Part shown: piece by piece, positions 46,067-54,614 of the stretch
Layout: each line of letters starts with the position of its first letter
Numbering within the stretch: the stretch's first letter is position 1
NCBI RefSeq assembly: GCF_020734105.1
Contig: NZ_JAJAFR010000022.1
Span: 1 to 58,103, forward strand
Reading direction: 5' to 3'
Length of the DNA: 58,103 nucleotides
Source of the DNA: Alkalihalobacillus deserti
GTDB lineage: Bacteria > Bacillota > Bacilli > Bacillales > Bacillaceae_D
Translations under genes and position numbers: made by a program
Notes under the pieces: model-generated
The model's database searches: none
The model's input: the letters and a program-made list of their open reading frames with translations, nothing else
What the model was told of the DNA's origin: nothing

Positions 46067-46095
46067 GAGATACAGATCGCGTAGATCTGTATCTC
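46067..46095 (+). terminator. Terminator of the second sigma operon
   Basis: gagatacagatc pairs perfectly with gatctgtatctc around a 5-nt loop, with a weak T-tract. Confidence 0.75.
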
Positions 46096-46152
46096 TTATG
46101 CAGTAGCTAAAATTACATGCGTCGGAGTAGAAATCTTTTCGGAAAATCCTCT

Positions 46153-46656
46153 TTATTTAAATTCCGGTATGGTCTCGTAAGCTAATCTTTTTATAATCTC
46201 TTCATGCTGCGGATAATCATTGAGCAGATCTTTCTGCGTAAATAATTCAAAGTCTTCATATTCAAAACCAGGTGCAACCATGCAACCGACTAATGAAAAT
46301 GATTTTTCTTCTGAAAGAGAAGATCCGAATATCGAATGTTTTGGTACTAATACTTGCGGTACCTCTCCTTTATCTGCATTTAACCCCAGTTTTGCTTCTT
46401 CGTAGTCTCCGTTCTCATGAATGATATGAACAGACATTGAGCTCCCTGTATGGAAATACCATAATTCATCTGATTGCAAGCGATGAAAATGAGAAACGTC
46501 ACCTGCACGTAATAAAAAATAAATACTCGTATAAAGCTTTCTTGCTTTCTCAGAGATTTCTTCCTTTGATTCAAAAGACCTTTTAAAGAATCCCCCTTCT
46601 GGATGAGGTTCAAGACCCAAATGGGTGATCCAATATTGTGCTTGGTTTTGGTTCAA
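46153..46656 (-). CDS. DUF985 cupin-domain protein
   Basis: Start placed at TTG 46656 (LNQNQAQYWI) because ggaaggag sits 11 nt upstream; the longer frame crosses that site. 167 residues. LEPHPEGGFFKRSF, YFLLRAGDVSHFHRLQSDELWYFHTG and VAPGFEYEDFELF are DUF985 cupin signatures. Metal-site His residues (SHFHRL) are present. Function in the family is poorly known. Single gene. Confidence 0.85.
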   Translation of the reverse strand: MNQNQAQYWITHLGLEPHPEGGFFKRSFESKEEISEKARKLYTSIYFLLRAGDVSHFHRLQSDELWYFHTGSSMSVHIIHENGDYEEAKLGLNADKGEVPQVLVPKHSIFGSSLSEEKSFSLVGCMVAPGFEYEDFELFTQKDLLNDYPQHEEIIKRLAYETIPEFK

Positions 46657-46851
46657 TGTAAAAAAACTCCTTCCATGTCCTATGTAAAGTATCATTCCTT
46701 ATTCAGTTAAACAGAAGGAGGGAAAAGAATCAATAGTTGATCAACCCTTAATAATTTTGAAGAAAAGGGATAATCAAAACCTATCTTACTGTTGGCAGAG
46801 CAACCTGACTATGAGAATCTATGAATGAGGTGAATTAAATAAGAAGAAGCT

Positions 46852-46872
46852 TCGACATCTCGCTGACACATT
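46852..46872 (+). promoter_or_regulatory. Direct repeat, candidate response-regulator site (copy 1)
   Basis: tcgacatctcgctgacacat: two half-sites (CGACAT and TGACAC) set 11 bp apart, one helical turn. A near-identical pair lies at 49096-49116 before the secreted protein gene. A TATAAT box follows at about 46890. OmpR-type regulators bind such direct repeats. Confidence 0.6.
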
Positions 46873-46942
46873 TTTCTGCTAGGATCCTTATAATTGAAAT
46901 GGTATAAAGGTTATAAATAAATACGGGTAAGGAGAGACAATC

Positions 46943-47632
46943 GTGCAGACTGTTTTAATCGTAGAAGATGAGATTCCGATTAGTCAGGTATTAAAGGTTT
47001 ATTTACAAAAAGCTAACTTCAAGATCGAGCAGGCTTTTGATGGTAACGAAGCGCTTAGTAAGTTTGAAAACTCAAACCCTGCTCTTGTCTTATTAGATGT
47101 GATGTTGCCCGGAAAAGATGGTTGGGAGATTTTAAAGGAAATTCGTCAAATTAGTTCGTGTCCTGTGATTATGTTGACTGCGCTTGGTGATGTCCACTAC
47201 CGGCTTACGGGGTTAAATGGAGGGGCCGATGATTATATTTCTAAGCCTTTTATCGCAGATGAGGTGATTGCTCGTGTTCAAGCTGTGTTAAGACGTTCAA
47301 CTAATTCTTCAGAACAGGAAGAGACTGTATTACGGTTTGGAAAGTTGGAAATTGATTGTAAATCTCATCGAGTGATGATTGATAACTTAGAAGTAGTTTT
47401 AACACCGCGAGACTTATCACTGTTACTGTTTTTAGCGCGGCACCCTAATCAGACGTTTTCAAGAGATCAGTTGATCGAGCATGTTTGGGGTTGGGAGTAT
47501 GACGGAAGTGATCGAGCAGTTGATCTTGCTATCAAAAGGATGAGGCAGGCTCTTTCGAATTGGCCAGAGTCTGAAGGAGAAATCAAAACACTTCGAGGAT
47601 TGGGGTATCAGCTCTGTGTTTATAAAAAATAA
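46943..47632 (+). CDS. OmpR-family response regulator
   Basis: 229 residues from GTG after aaggagag. Receiver domain with phospho-acceptor in LLDVMLPG (Asp about 52), LTALG and SKPF; C-terminal winged helix (FSRDQLIEHVWGWEYDGSDR, VDLAIKRMRQAL). The last 17 bp overlap the kinase gene. It probably acts at the direct repeats at 46852 and 49096. Confidence 0.93.
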   Translation: MQTVLIVEDEIPISQVLKVYLQKANFKIEQAFDGNEALSKFENSNPALVLLDVMLPGKDGWEILKEIRQISSCPVIMLTALGDVHYRLTGLNGGADDYISKPFIADEVIARVQAVLRRSTNSSEQEETVLRFGKLEIDCKSHRVMIDNLEVVLTPRDLSLLLFLARHPNQTFSRDQLIEHVWGWEYDGSDRAVDLAIKRMRQALSNWPESEGEIKTLRGLGYQLCVYKK

Positions 47633-49061
47633 AAAAAGAATTTCATTACTTCGTTATTGGACAAGCCGCTATTTAGTTACTCTTTGTATTGGTTTAGTCG
47701 TAATCGCCATCATTTCTGCTTTATGGATTCGTCATACGACACTAGAGCACCGTTTAAACATGACTAAATTAATGGCAGAGGAAATTGCAGATCGTTTTGT
47801 TGAGATCAGCGAAGGAAGGCCCACTCCTAGAGGAGATATTCCTGGATTTCTGATGGATCGTGGTCGGTTTATGAATATAGAAAGCGACCCTTCTATTTAT
47901 ATTGTGGATGCAAATGGATTGATTCTTTCGAGTAATAGACCGAGGGAGAGAGTGTTTGGACAGACATTCCCGCAGGATATTTTACAAGATGAAGAAACGG
48001 TCCAAAAATTAAGGATTGATAGTGAAAAAAACAACTTTTATGTCGTCAAAACGCCGATTGAGTCTGAAGGTCTATTGTTGGGGTGGGTGGTCATCCTCGA
48101 ATACGAACAAAACTTAGCCCAAGTAAATCAAGAATATCGTCAATTAGCTATTATGATTATTGGATTAGCATTGCTTGGTTGGGCAGCTATCTACTTTTTA
48201 TCAAGGAGATTGTCTAATCCGATCGCAGATGTCGCACGAGCAGCAAAGCAGGTTCAAGAAGGGGATTATAATATTAATCTTCCTGAAGAAAATATTAATG
48301 AGCAGGAAGTTTACGAATTGGTTCATTCTTTTAAGGAAATGTCCAATCGACTTCATCAATTAGAATCTTTGCGTACTGAACTGTTAGCTGGTGTGACACA
48401 TGAATTAAAAACACCAGTTACTGCGATTAGCGCGTTATTACAAGCTGTTAATGACGATGTAGTAACTGGAGATGAGGCAAAAGAATTTTTAGAGATTTCG
48501 TTGAATGAGACGACAAAAATGAAGAAGATGGTTGAGGATCTGCTGGCTTTTAATTCTTTTGCGGCTAATGCCATACCGGTTGTGAAACAAGTCCATAGCT
48601 TGAATGAGCTCGTTGCTGATTTTGTTCGTCAATGGAAGATCGTTCAAGAAGAGAAGAATGTTGAAGTGGATGCTGTTTTTCTAGATAGAGAATGCCTTGT
48701 CGATGTCGATTCGATTCGATTGCAGCAAATCCTTACAAATCTTCTTAATAATGCAAAGCAATCTATGGTAAATGGCGGAACGATTAAATTAGTTTTAGCA
48801 GTTGATGGAGAACAAGTACAGATTGATGTTGTTGATTGTGGTCATGGGATACCTAAAGAAGAACAAGGACTTGTATTTGAACGTTTTTTCAGAGGAGAAA
48901 ATAAGAAATTAAAAGTGAGAGGGCTTGGTTTAGGATTGCCTTTTAGTAAGATGATGGCGCGATCGTTGGATGGAAACTTGTACTTAGTGGAAAGCTCTCC
49001 TTCTGGTACAACTTTTAGGATAACCTTACCGAAAATAGAAGATGATCTTGAAAACTACTGA
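47616..49061 (+). CDS. Sensor histidine kinase with extracellular sensor and HAMP
   Basis: 481 residues from a GTG inside the regulator gene. Membrane segment 1 about 18-38, extracellular sensor about 40-160 (a Cache/PAS-like span with IYIVDANGLILSSN), membrane segment 2 about 170-190, HAMP (RRLSNPIADVARAAKQVQEG), HisKA GVTHELKTPVTAISALLQ (His about 262), and ATPase with NNAKQS, DCGHGI and GLGLGLPFSK. Likely senses envelope stress, given the secreted, HtrA-like and PrsA-like genes that follow. Confidence 0.92.
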   Translation: MFIKNKKRISLLRYWTSRYLVTLCIGLVVIAIISALWIRHTTLEHRLNMTKLMAEEIADRFVEISEGRPTPRGDIPGFLMDRGRFMNIESDPSIYIVDANGLILSSNRPRERVFGQTFPQDILQDEETVQKLRIDSEKNNFYVVKTPIESEGLLLGWVVILEYEQNLAQVNQEYRQLAIMIIGLALLGWAAIYFLSRRLSNPIADVARAAKQVQEGDYNINLPEENINEQEVYELVHSFKEMSNRLHQLESLRTELLAGVTHELKTPVTAISALLQAVNDDVVTGDEAKEFLEISLNETTKMKKMVEDLLAFNSFAANAIPVVKQVHSLNELVADFVRQWKIVQEEKNVEVDAVFLDRECLVDVDSIRLQQILTNLLNNAKQSMVNGGTIKLVLAVDGEQVQIDVVDCGHGIPKEEQGLVFERFFRGENKKLKVRGLGLGLPFSKMMARSLDGNLYLVESSPSGTTFRITLPKIEDDLENY

Positions 49062-49081
49062 GAGTTCTCAGTAGTTTTTTT
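49052..49081 (+). terminator. Terminator of the two-component operon
   Basis: aaactactgaga pairs perfectly with tctcagtagttt, then T-run; it overlaps the stop codon. Confidence 0.85.
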
Positions 49082-49095
49082 ATGCTCGTTTTCCT

Positions 49096-49116
49096 TTGAC
49101 ATCTTCCTGACACATT
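49096..49116 (+). promoter_or_regulatory. Direct repeat, candidate response-regulator site (copy 2)
   Basis: ttgacatcttcctgacacatt: TGACAT and TGACAC half-sites 11 bp apart, 76 bp before the secreted protein gene. It differs from copy 1 at only three or so positions in 20. Confidence 0.6.
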
Positions 49117-49171
49117 AAAAAGTTAGAGTGCAAGTGTAAGACGAACAAATCTATTTTTGGAGGGATTCATA

Positions 49172-49604
49172 ATGCAAAAGAAATTAATTGGATATGTAGT
49201 GGCTGGAGTTATAACAATTGGTTCTGTTAGTATCGCCGTTCCTGCACTAGCATCCGTAACAGAAACAGAAATAAATTAAAGCTCAAGGAGAGAGGGCTCC
49301 ACGCTTTGAAGTCTTAGATGAAGAAACACGAGCCAAACTAAGGGGAATTCACGAACAAGTAAAAGAAGGAACATTGACAGAAGAAGAAGCAAAAACTCAA
49401 TTAGAAGAGCTAGGAATCGACCAATCGATGAGGGGATTTAAAGGTCCAGGTAAATTTGAACAGCTAGATGAAGAAACACAAGCTAAGGTAAACGAGATTC
49501 ATGTACAGGTAAAAGAAGGAAAGCTAACAGAAGAAGAGGCGAAAGCAGAGCTTGAAAAATTAGGTATCTCATTTCCAGACAAAAGGGAAATGAATAGCCT
49601 TTAA
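49172..49604 (+). pseudogene. Frameshifted secreted protein with two 38-residue repeats
   Basis: ATG after tggaggg encodes a signal peptide (KKLIGYVVAGVITIGSVSIA, cleavage at PALAS) but stops at TAA 49277. One extra T in aaattaaag shifts the frame; without it the protein continues NKAQGERAPRF. Two units follow: FEVLDEETRAKLRGIHEQVK then EGTLTEEEAKTQLEELGI, and FEQLDEETQAKVNEIHVQVK then EGKLTEEEAKAELEKLGI. Function of this small secreted type is unknown. It follows a response-regulator site, so it is a likely target. Either recent decay or a sequence error. Confidence 0.75.
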
Positions 49605-49631
49605 TGCTAATGAAAAGAAGAAGAAATTGCT

Positions 49632-50165
49632 ATGATGGACCAACAAAATGATAACTATGTTCAACTAGAGCGAAAACAGATGAAAAAGATCAAAGATAAG
49701 GGCTTTCTAATGACCCGATCCGGTGGGGTCATTAGATCAGCTTTCACACTTTCGATTACCCCACACTATAATCAGGCTGCTTCTATTCTTTCTGAGAATA
49801 CAGTACCAGCCCAAGCAGTGACGTAAACATTCACCTGTTCGACTGCCACATTCTTCTATTGCATATACAATCGAACATGCATCAGCAGCGATTGCTGGAG
49901 TTCAATAGCAACAAAACCCACTTAGACCACTAACTGAATCGGTTGAGAGCGGTACGGGGTCTGGTGTTATTTCTAAAACACGGAAGAAGTTGCTATATTG
50001 TCACATAATCATGTCATTGAAGGAGAAAGTGAGTTTTGAAGTGTCTCTTCATGATGGACAATAGGCGGTATTTATACACGGAATTTTCAATCGATGATGA
50101 AGTTGAGATGAATACTACCATCAAGGTAGTTAAAAGTCAGCTGAAATTACACTAGGAAGTAATCA
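49632..50165 (+). pseudogene. HtrA-like serine protease remnant
   Basis: Fragments in shifting frames follow HtrA order: GGVIRSAFTLSITPHYNQAA, IEHASAAIAGV, NPLRPLTESVESGTGSGV, an NHVIEGESEF segment carrying the catalytic-His region, then EVSLHDGQ and, at the end, VTLGSNQY. The catalytic-Ser region is gone, so the gene is internally deleted as well as frameshifted. HtrA proteases degrade misfolded proteins at the membrane and are classic targets of envelope-stress two-component systems. Confidence 0.72.
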
Positions 50166-50182
50166 ATATAAGAGGAGTTATT

Positions 50183-51058
50183 ATGAAACAGAAAAAAATG
50201 CTTTTGTACGTATCTTTAGTGTCTATTTTAGTTAGTAGTATTGTGTTAATATTCTTTTTCTTTCAAGGAGATCGAGTGGCTACGGTTAATGGTCAATCCA
50301 TTCAAAAAGAGGAATTATACGATAAACTTGTCTCTGAATATGGAGCAGAGTCTTTGGACTTTTTAGTAGCTGATATTATCACCGAACAAGAGTTGAAAAA
50401 GGAAAGTATACAAGTTAGCCAAGAAGAAATAGACGAGGAAATGACTGCTTATATGGACTCATATGGGGGAGAAGAATTGTTTACTCAATTACTTGAAGAG
50501 AGTGGAGTTGAGGTTTCGACGATTGAGAAAGATATTGAAACATTTCTGGCATTGAAACAACTTCTTCAACCGCGGATTACGATTACAGAGGAGGAAGTCA
50601 GTTCCTACTTCGAAGAAAATAAAGACTATTTTGGAGAAGAAGAACAAGTACATGCAAGCCATATTTTGGTTAAAAATGAAACCACTGCAATTGAAATAAA
50701 GGATAAGCTTGAAGCTGGAGAGAACTTTAGTGATTTAGCAACCGAGTATTCAATAGATGAAACCAATAGTGACTTAGGTGGAGATCTTGGCTTCTTTGGG
50801 CGTGGACAAATGGTTCAAGAATTTGAAGATGTTGCCTTTTCGCTTGGAATTGGTGAGTTGAGTGATCCTGTTCAGACCGAGTTCGGTTATCATATTATTA
50901 AAGTGGAAGAAAAGACTGAAGAACGAGAAGCTTCTTTTGAAGAAGTTAAAAAGGAGATAGAAGCTACATTGTTTGATCAGAGAGTAGAATTGGAATATAC
51001 GACTTGGTTAAATGAGAAATTTGAAAATTATCAGATTGAGTATTTTCTTGAAAAATAA
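50183..51058 (+). CDS. PrsA-like peptidyl-prolyl isomerase, membrane-anchored
   Basis: 291 residues after agaggag. One N-terminal membrane segment (about 7-27) with no lipobox cysteine, unlike PrsA. A SurA-like N-domain ([20 protein letters not shown]) and a complete parvulin domain (about 152-245: [41 protein letters not shown]). It should help fold secreted proteins on the outer membrane face, like YacD. It completes a quality-control group with the two-component system and the htrA remnant. Confidence 0.88.
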   Translation: MKQKKMLLYVSLVSILVSSIVLIFFFFQGDRVATVNGQSIQKEELYDKLVSEYGAESLDFLVADIITEQELKKESIQVSQEEIDEEMTAYMDSYGGEELFTQLLEESGVEVSTIEKDIETFLALKQLLQPRITITEEEVSSYFEENKDYFGEEEQVHASHILVKNETTAIEIKDKLEAGENFSDLATEYSIDETNSDLGGDLGFFGRGQMVQEFEDVAFSLGIGELSDPVQTEFGYHIIKVEEKTEEREASFEEVKKEIEATLFDQRVELEYTTWLNEKFENYQIEYFLEK

Positions 51059-51168
51059 AGGATGAACTGATTTTGGTTTGTGTAGCAGGGGGATAAACCC
51101 CAAAACTAAAGATTTATGGTGGTTGATTTCTTCTCCCTATATAAGTAAAAAAGGATAGACATACTAAT

Positions 51169-51205
51169 AAGCAGTTTGAACCTAGAATAGTTTCAAACTG
51201 CTATA
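51169..51205. terminator. Terminator between prsA-like and SASP genes
   Basis: agcagtttgaa pairs with ttcaaactgct around an 11-nt loop; probably bidirectional. Confidence 0.7.
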
Positions 51206-51227
51206 TGCAATAAAGTATTGAATTATC

Positions 51228-51434
51228 TTAGAATTGTAAGCCGCCCATTTGTTGCTCGGTCATTTGAACAAGACGTTTTGTAATTTCACCACCAACGGAA
51301 CCGTTAGCACGAGAGGTTGTATCAGCGCCAAGTTGAACTCTAAATTCTTCTGCAATCTCATACTTCATTTGATCTAAAGCTTGTTGTACTCCAGGAACTA
51401 GTAATTGATTTGAACTATTGTTGTTGCTTGCCAT
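51228..51434 (-). CDS. Alpha/beta-type small acid-soluble spore protein
   Basis: 68 residues from ATG 51434 ([20 protein letters not shown]); the upstream frame is not SASP-like. It has both family motifs: [20 protein letters not shown] with the GPR cleavage region, and [20 protein letters not shown]. These proteins coat spore DNA and protect it from UV and heat. No clear ribosome site is present in the 12 nt before ATG, which is unusual for an ssp gene. A weak sigma-G-like promoter lies upstream. Confidence 0.93.
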   Translation of the reverse strand: MASNNNSSNQLLVPGVQQALDQMKYEIAEEFRVQLGADTTSRANGSVGGEITKRLVQMTEQQMGGLQF

Positions 51435-51463
51435 GGTAGTTCTAGTATGTGGGATTCTTTGTT

Positions 51464-51495
51464 TACTATGCAAAAAAGGATGTGGGGATTTATTC
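51464..51495 (-). promoter_or_regulatory. Weak sigma-G-like promoter of the SASP gene
   Basis: Minus strand GAATA (51495-51491) and CATAGTA (51470-51464) resemble GHATR and CATNHTA, but the spacer is 20 instead of 18 and one -10 base deviates. It overlaps the end of yolD. Confidence 0.35.
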
Positions 51496-51834
51496 CACTC
51501 TGTCCACTGATTTTAAACAATCAATCGCAACAAAATCGATCTCTTCATCCATTCTTATTTTAATTCGTTTTAAATGCAAGTCGACTTTGTCGATAATGCC
51601 AATCAGCTCATGAAAAAAGCCTTCACTCCAGTACGTTATTTTAACATTAAGCTCGTGCTTAAGTGAGTCGAGCACAATGATGCCAATCTCCTGCAATTCC
51701 TGCTCATCTAATTCTGGTTTTTCTATTTTTTTTAGTTCTTCTTTTCGAAGAAGTAATGCTTGTTTGTGCTCTGGTAAAAACATGCGGCTGCTCTCCCAGA
51801 GTAGATTTCCACGATCTAAATGTTGCTGATTCAT
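51490..51834 (-). CDS. YolD-like protein
   Basis: 114 residues. [20 protein letters not shown] near the start and [40 protein letters not shown] are typical YolD-like (PF08863). YolD proteins are found beside UvrX/UmuC-like polymerases and are thought to act with them. Overlaps uvrX by 4 bp. Confidence 0.9.
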   Translation of the reverse strand: MNQQHLDRGNLLWESSRMFLPEHKQALLLRKEELKKIEKPELDEQELQEIGIIVLDSLKHELNVKITYWSEGFFHELIGIIDKVDLHLKRIKIRMDEEIDFVAIDCLKSVDRVE

Positions 51835-53060
51835 TTATAATGTCCTCCTATCTTTTTTGAACGTTCAAATGCTTGCCCTGCCTTCGTTAAAGAGGAAGCT
51901 CGAATAAGAGAGGTCGTGCCATATTTCTCCCTAATTCCATCCATAACATAGCCAAGGTCTAATTTTTTATCTCGATCTGTATCAAATAAGTTCAGTTGTA
52001 ATTCATGATCAGAACAAAGCTTAGTAAGGCTAACACCGAGACGTCTTATTGGATTCTGATCCCAAAATTGAAGGAACAGCTTTTCAACCGCTTGGAACAC
52101 GTCCATCACATAATTGGTGGGCCCATATAAGGTTGTTTGACGATGGAAACCAGTTTGGATTTCATAACTAGCTCCGCTAACGCTAATGGTCACCGTTTGA
52201 CCCATCACACCTGATTTGCGCGCTCTCGTACAAACTTCTTCACAAAGCTCAAGCAAAACGACGCGAATTTCAGCAAGGCTTATGTAATCACGAGGTAAGG
52301 TCATTCCGTGTCCAATTGCTTTTTGTCCATCGTGTGAAGTCGTTGTAACAGGCGAATAATCCTCACCGTGTGCGGTCATCCAAAGAACTTGACCGTTAAT
52401 GCCCCATTGGTCTTGTAGACGTTTAAGGGGGACGTCTGCAAGTTGTCCAATCGTTCGGACACCCATGTTGCGCAAATGAGTAGCCATTTTTCCACCAACT
52501 CCAAACATTTTTTCTACGGGTAAAGGCCATAGTGTATGGGAGAGTTCATCTTTCTTCAGCCAAAAGATGCCTGATTTATTTTTTTTGGAAAAGTTATCAC
52601 AAGCCATTTTCGCAAGAATTTTATTTTCGCCAATGCCAACTCTAGCTCTAACCTTTGTCGACTCCCATATATCTTTTTGAATGTTTAAGGCGATGTCAAA
52701 CGGAGTGCCAAACAATTTTTGGCTTCCTGTTACATCCATGAATTGCTCATCAATCGAAAAGGGCTCGACTAAGTCCGTGTATTTTTCCAAAATAGCTGTA
52801 ATTTCAACGGAAGTTGTAATATAATCCTGCATCCTAGGCGGAACAACGACTAAATCTAAGCATTTTTGCTGAGCCTCCCATAAGCGTTCTCCATTTTTTA
52901 TTCCGTTTTTCTTTGCTAGAGGGCAAGCGGCTAATATAACACCCGATCGCCGTTTAGGGTCACCAGAGACAACGAGCGGTTTATGATGCAAATGAGGGTA
53001 TCTCGCTTTCTCGACTGAAGCATAAAAAGATTGCATATCGACAAGGAAAATTGTTTTCAT
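51831..53060 (-). CDS. uvrX: Y-family DNA polymerase, UvrX/YqjW type
   Basis: 409 residues. VDMQSFYASVEKARYP (first catalytic Asp about 8), FSIDEQFMDVTGS (Asp-Glu about 105), the HhH region VGGKMATHLRNMGVRTIGQL and the little-finger domain with RRLGVSLTKL. Closest to the UvrX/YqjW branch, paired with YolD. Performs translesion synthesis. An SOS box and -10 lie upstream, so it is damage-inducible. Confidence 0.93.
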   Translation of the reverse strand: MKTIFLVDMQSFYASVEKARYPHLHHKPLVVSGDPKRRSGVILAACPLAKKNGIKNGERLWEAQQKCLDLVVVPPRMQDYITTSVEITAILEKYTDLVEPFSIDEQFMDVTGSQKLFGTPFDIALNIQKDIWESTKVRARVGIGENKILAKMACDNFSKKNKSGIFWLKKDELSHTLWPLPVEKMFGVGGKMATHLRNMGVRTIGQLADVPLKRLQDQWGINGQVLWMTAHGEDYSPVTTTSHDGQKAIGHGMTLPRDYISLAEIRVVLLELCEEVCTRARKSGVMGQTVTISVSGASYEIQTGFHRQTTLYGPTNYVMDVFQAVEKLFLQFWDQNPIRRLGVSLTKLCSDHELQLNLFDTDRDKKLDLGYVMDGIREKYGTTSLIRASSLTKAGQAFERSKKIGGHYK

Positions 53061-53099
53061 GAAAGCTCACACTCCGAATAAGAACGAATGTTTGTATCT

Positions 53100-53121
53100 A
53101 TTATATGCGAAAGTACGTTCG
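53100..53121 (-). promoter_or_regulatory. LexA (DinR) SOS box with -10 before uvrX
   Basis: Minus strand CGAACGTACTTTCG (53121-53108) matches CGAACNNNNGTTCG at 9 of 10 positions. TATAAT (53105-53100) follows at once, so LexA binding would block the promoter of uvrX-yolD. Confidence 0.8.
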
Positions 53122-53236
53122 ACATTCAACATACATTTTATGCCAAGGAATAGCTGGAAGAGAGTCAAAGCTTGACTGTATACCCCACTCTGTATAAAGT
53201 ATGATAAGAGTATAAAGGTATAAAGGGGTGAAACAA

Positions 53237-53497
53237 ATGAAATACAATGATCAAATGAAAAATAGAGTGAAACGAGTAGAAGGACAAGTTAGGGCATTGC
53301 TAAGAATGATGGAAGAGGAAAAAGACTGTAAAGACCTCGTGGCGCAAATGTCGGCAGCAAGAAATGCACTTGATCGTACGATTGGTCTAGTTGTGAGTAC
53401 GAATTTAGAGCAATGTGTCAGAGACCAAATCGATAAAGGCGAAGATACGGAGGTTCTCATACAAGAAGCTGTAAACTTACTAGTAAAGAGTCGCTAA
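53237..53497 (+). CDS. CsoR/RcnR-family sensor, CstR-like (persulfide type)
   Basis: ATG 53237 after aaaggggtg; an in-frame GTG at 53228 overlaps that site. 86 residues, all helical. The family pattern has Cys in EKDCKDLV (about 31) and Cys in TNLEQCV (about 60). CsoR copper sensors have His and a second Cys near there (HxxxC); here Asn replaces the His, as in CstR persulfide sensors. It probably represses its own promoter; a tatacccc half-site lies upstream. No rhodanese or sulfide gene adjoins. Confidence 0.8.
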   Translation: MKYNDQMKNRVKRVEGQVRALLRMMEEEKDCKDLVAQMSAARNALDRTIGLVVSTNLEQCVRDQIDKGEDTEVLIQEAVNLLVKSR

Positions 53498-53556
53498 AAA
53501 AGCGCTAAGGAGGGGCACGGATGTTAAAGAGTCCATGAATTGTTTCCAATGAAGTT

Positions 53557-54147
53557 GTGTACAACTCCTCAGAAGAAAATATAATAACGAATTTAAAACA
53601 GCGGGAGAAAAAAGGCATACTCCTAACATTTGATGATGGACCAAGTAAATATATAAACCGCTTTTTAGATATTTTAGCTGAAGAAGAAGTGACGGGACTG
53701 TTTTTTTGGCAATCAAGATTATTGCATCATAAAAGACCATGGGAACGTCTGTTAGAGGACGGCCATATGATTGGAGCGCATTCACACAGCCATCCGAATC
53801 TAACAAATCTAGACTTCAATCAGCAAATGAACGAGATACAGAAAAGTAAACAAATGATAGAGGGTATTACAGGGCAGTCAGTCCGGTATTTTAGGCCACC
53901 GTTTGGCCAATACAATCAAGATACTTTGGAAGTACTAGCAAAACTAGAATTAGAAATGGTGATGTGGGATATTTCCTCCTTTGATTGGAATTTAAAACAG
54001 GAGCCAAATCAAATCATCGAAAATGTGATGAATCATGTTCAAGATGGATCTATTCTTTTACTTCATGAGCTTGAACAGACCCTTCAGATCTTACCAACAC
54101 TTATTAAAAAATTAAAAGAAAAAGGATGTCATTTCTCAAGGCTATAA
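53557..54147 (+). CDS. Polysaccharide deacetylase (5' end interrupted by in-frame stop)
   Basis: 196 residues from GTG 53557, which lacks a site. The natural start looks like ATG 53521, 8 nt after aaggagggg, in the same frame, but codon 6 is TGA. Catalytic motifs: TFDDGP, HSHSHP, RPPFGQYN and LLHE. A carbohydrate esterase 4 enzyme that deacetylates peptidoglycan or chitin-like sugars. No signal peptide is visible in this frame. Follows the CstR-like gene in the same direction. Confidence 0.8.
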   Translation: MYNSSEENIITNLKQREKKGILLTFDDGPSKYINRFLDILAEEEVTGLFFWQSRLLHHKRPWERLLEDGHMIGAHSHSHPNLTNLDFNQQMNEIQKSKQMIEGITGQSVRYFRPPFGQYNQDTLEVLAKLELEMVMWDISSFDWNLKQEPNQIIENVMNHVQDGSILLLHELEQTLQILPTLIKKLKEKGCHFSRL

Positions 54148-54165
54148 AGAGGTGACATCCTTTTT
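54121..54165 (+). terminator. Terminator overlapping the end of the deacetylase gene
   Basis: aaaggatgtca pairs with tgacatccttt, then T-run. The stop codon lies in the loop. Confidence 0.8.
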
Positions 54166-54614
54166 CATAGTACTAGCTGATCATATGCTTGTCTTTAGAA
54201 GCAACAGAATGGGCGTACACAGTCTGTTCATGGCATAGTGAAAAGGTTTCTAAAAGTGATTAGGGGATGCTTATGCAACTTTCTGTAAAAGATTGTAATT
54301 ATGATCGAGAAGACATCTCAATATTACTCACTACATTTAATGGAAGAAAATGAGAAATCAATTCGAAAAGATGTTTGTCAGTTTAGCGAATACATTAGTG
54401 AAAGCCTTAATCAAAAACGGTTTGCATGAGAAAATAACGTATTTTTATGCAAAAGGTTAGTCAATGGCAATCTATCATTGAAAATTTAAAGTTTAAAAAA
54501 TGATCATGATTATTAGGAAAAGATTCTATTAAATATTGTTGAATGTATAAGTAAATGGTAAAATTAGCAACTGAGGTTATAAAACCTAATCCATATACAT
54601 AAGGAGTGGCACAA
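54148..54614. other. Spacer with possible small ORF remnants
   Basis: A 42-codon ORF at 54301-54429 (MIEKTSQYYSLHLMEENEKS...) has no ribosome site and ends in a different frame from the natural-looking overlapping MQLSVKDCNYDREDISILLT. It may be a frameshifted remnant. Nothing else is clear; the ppaC promoter should lie near 54540-54580. Confidence 0.35.
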
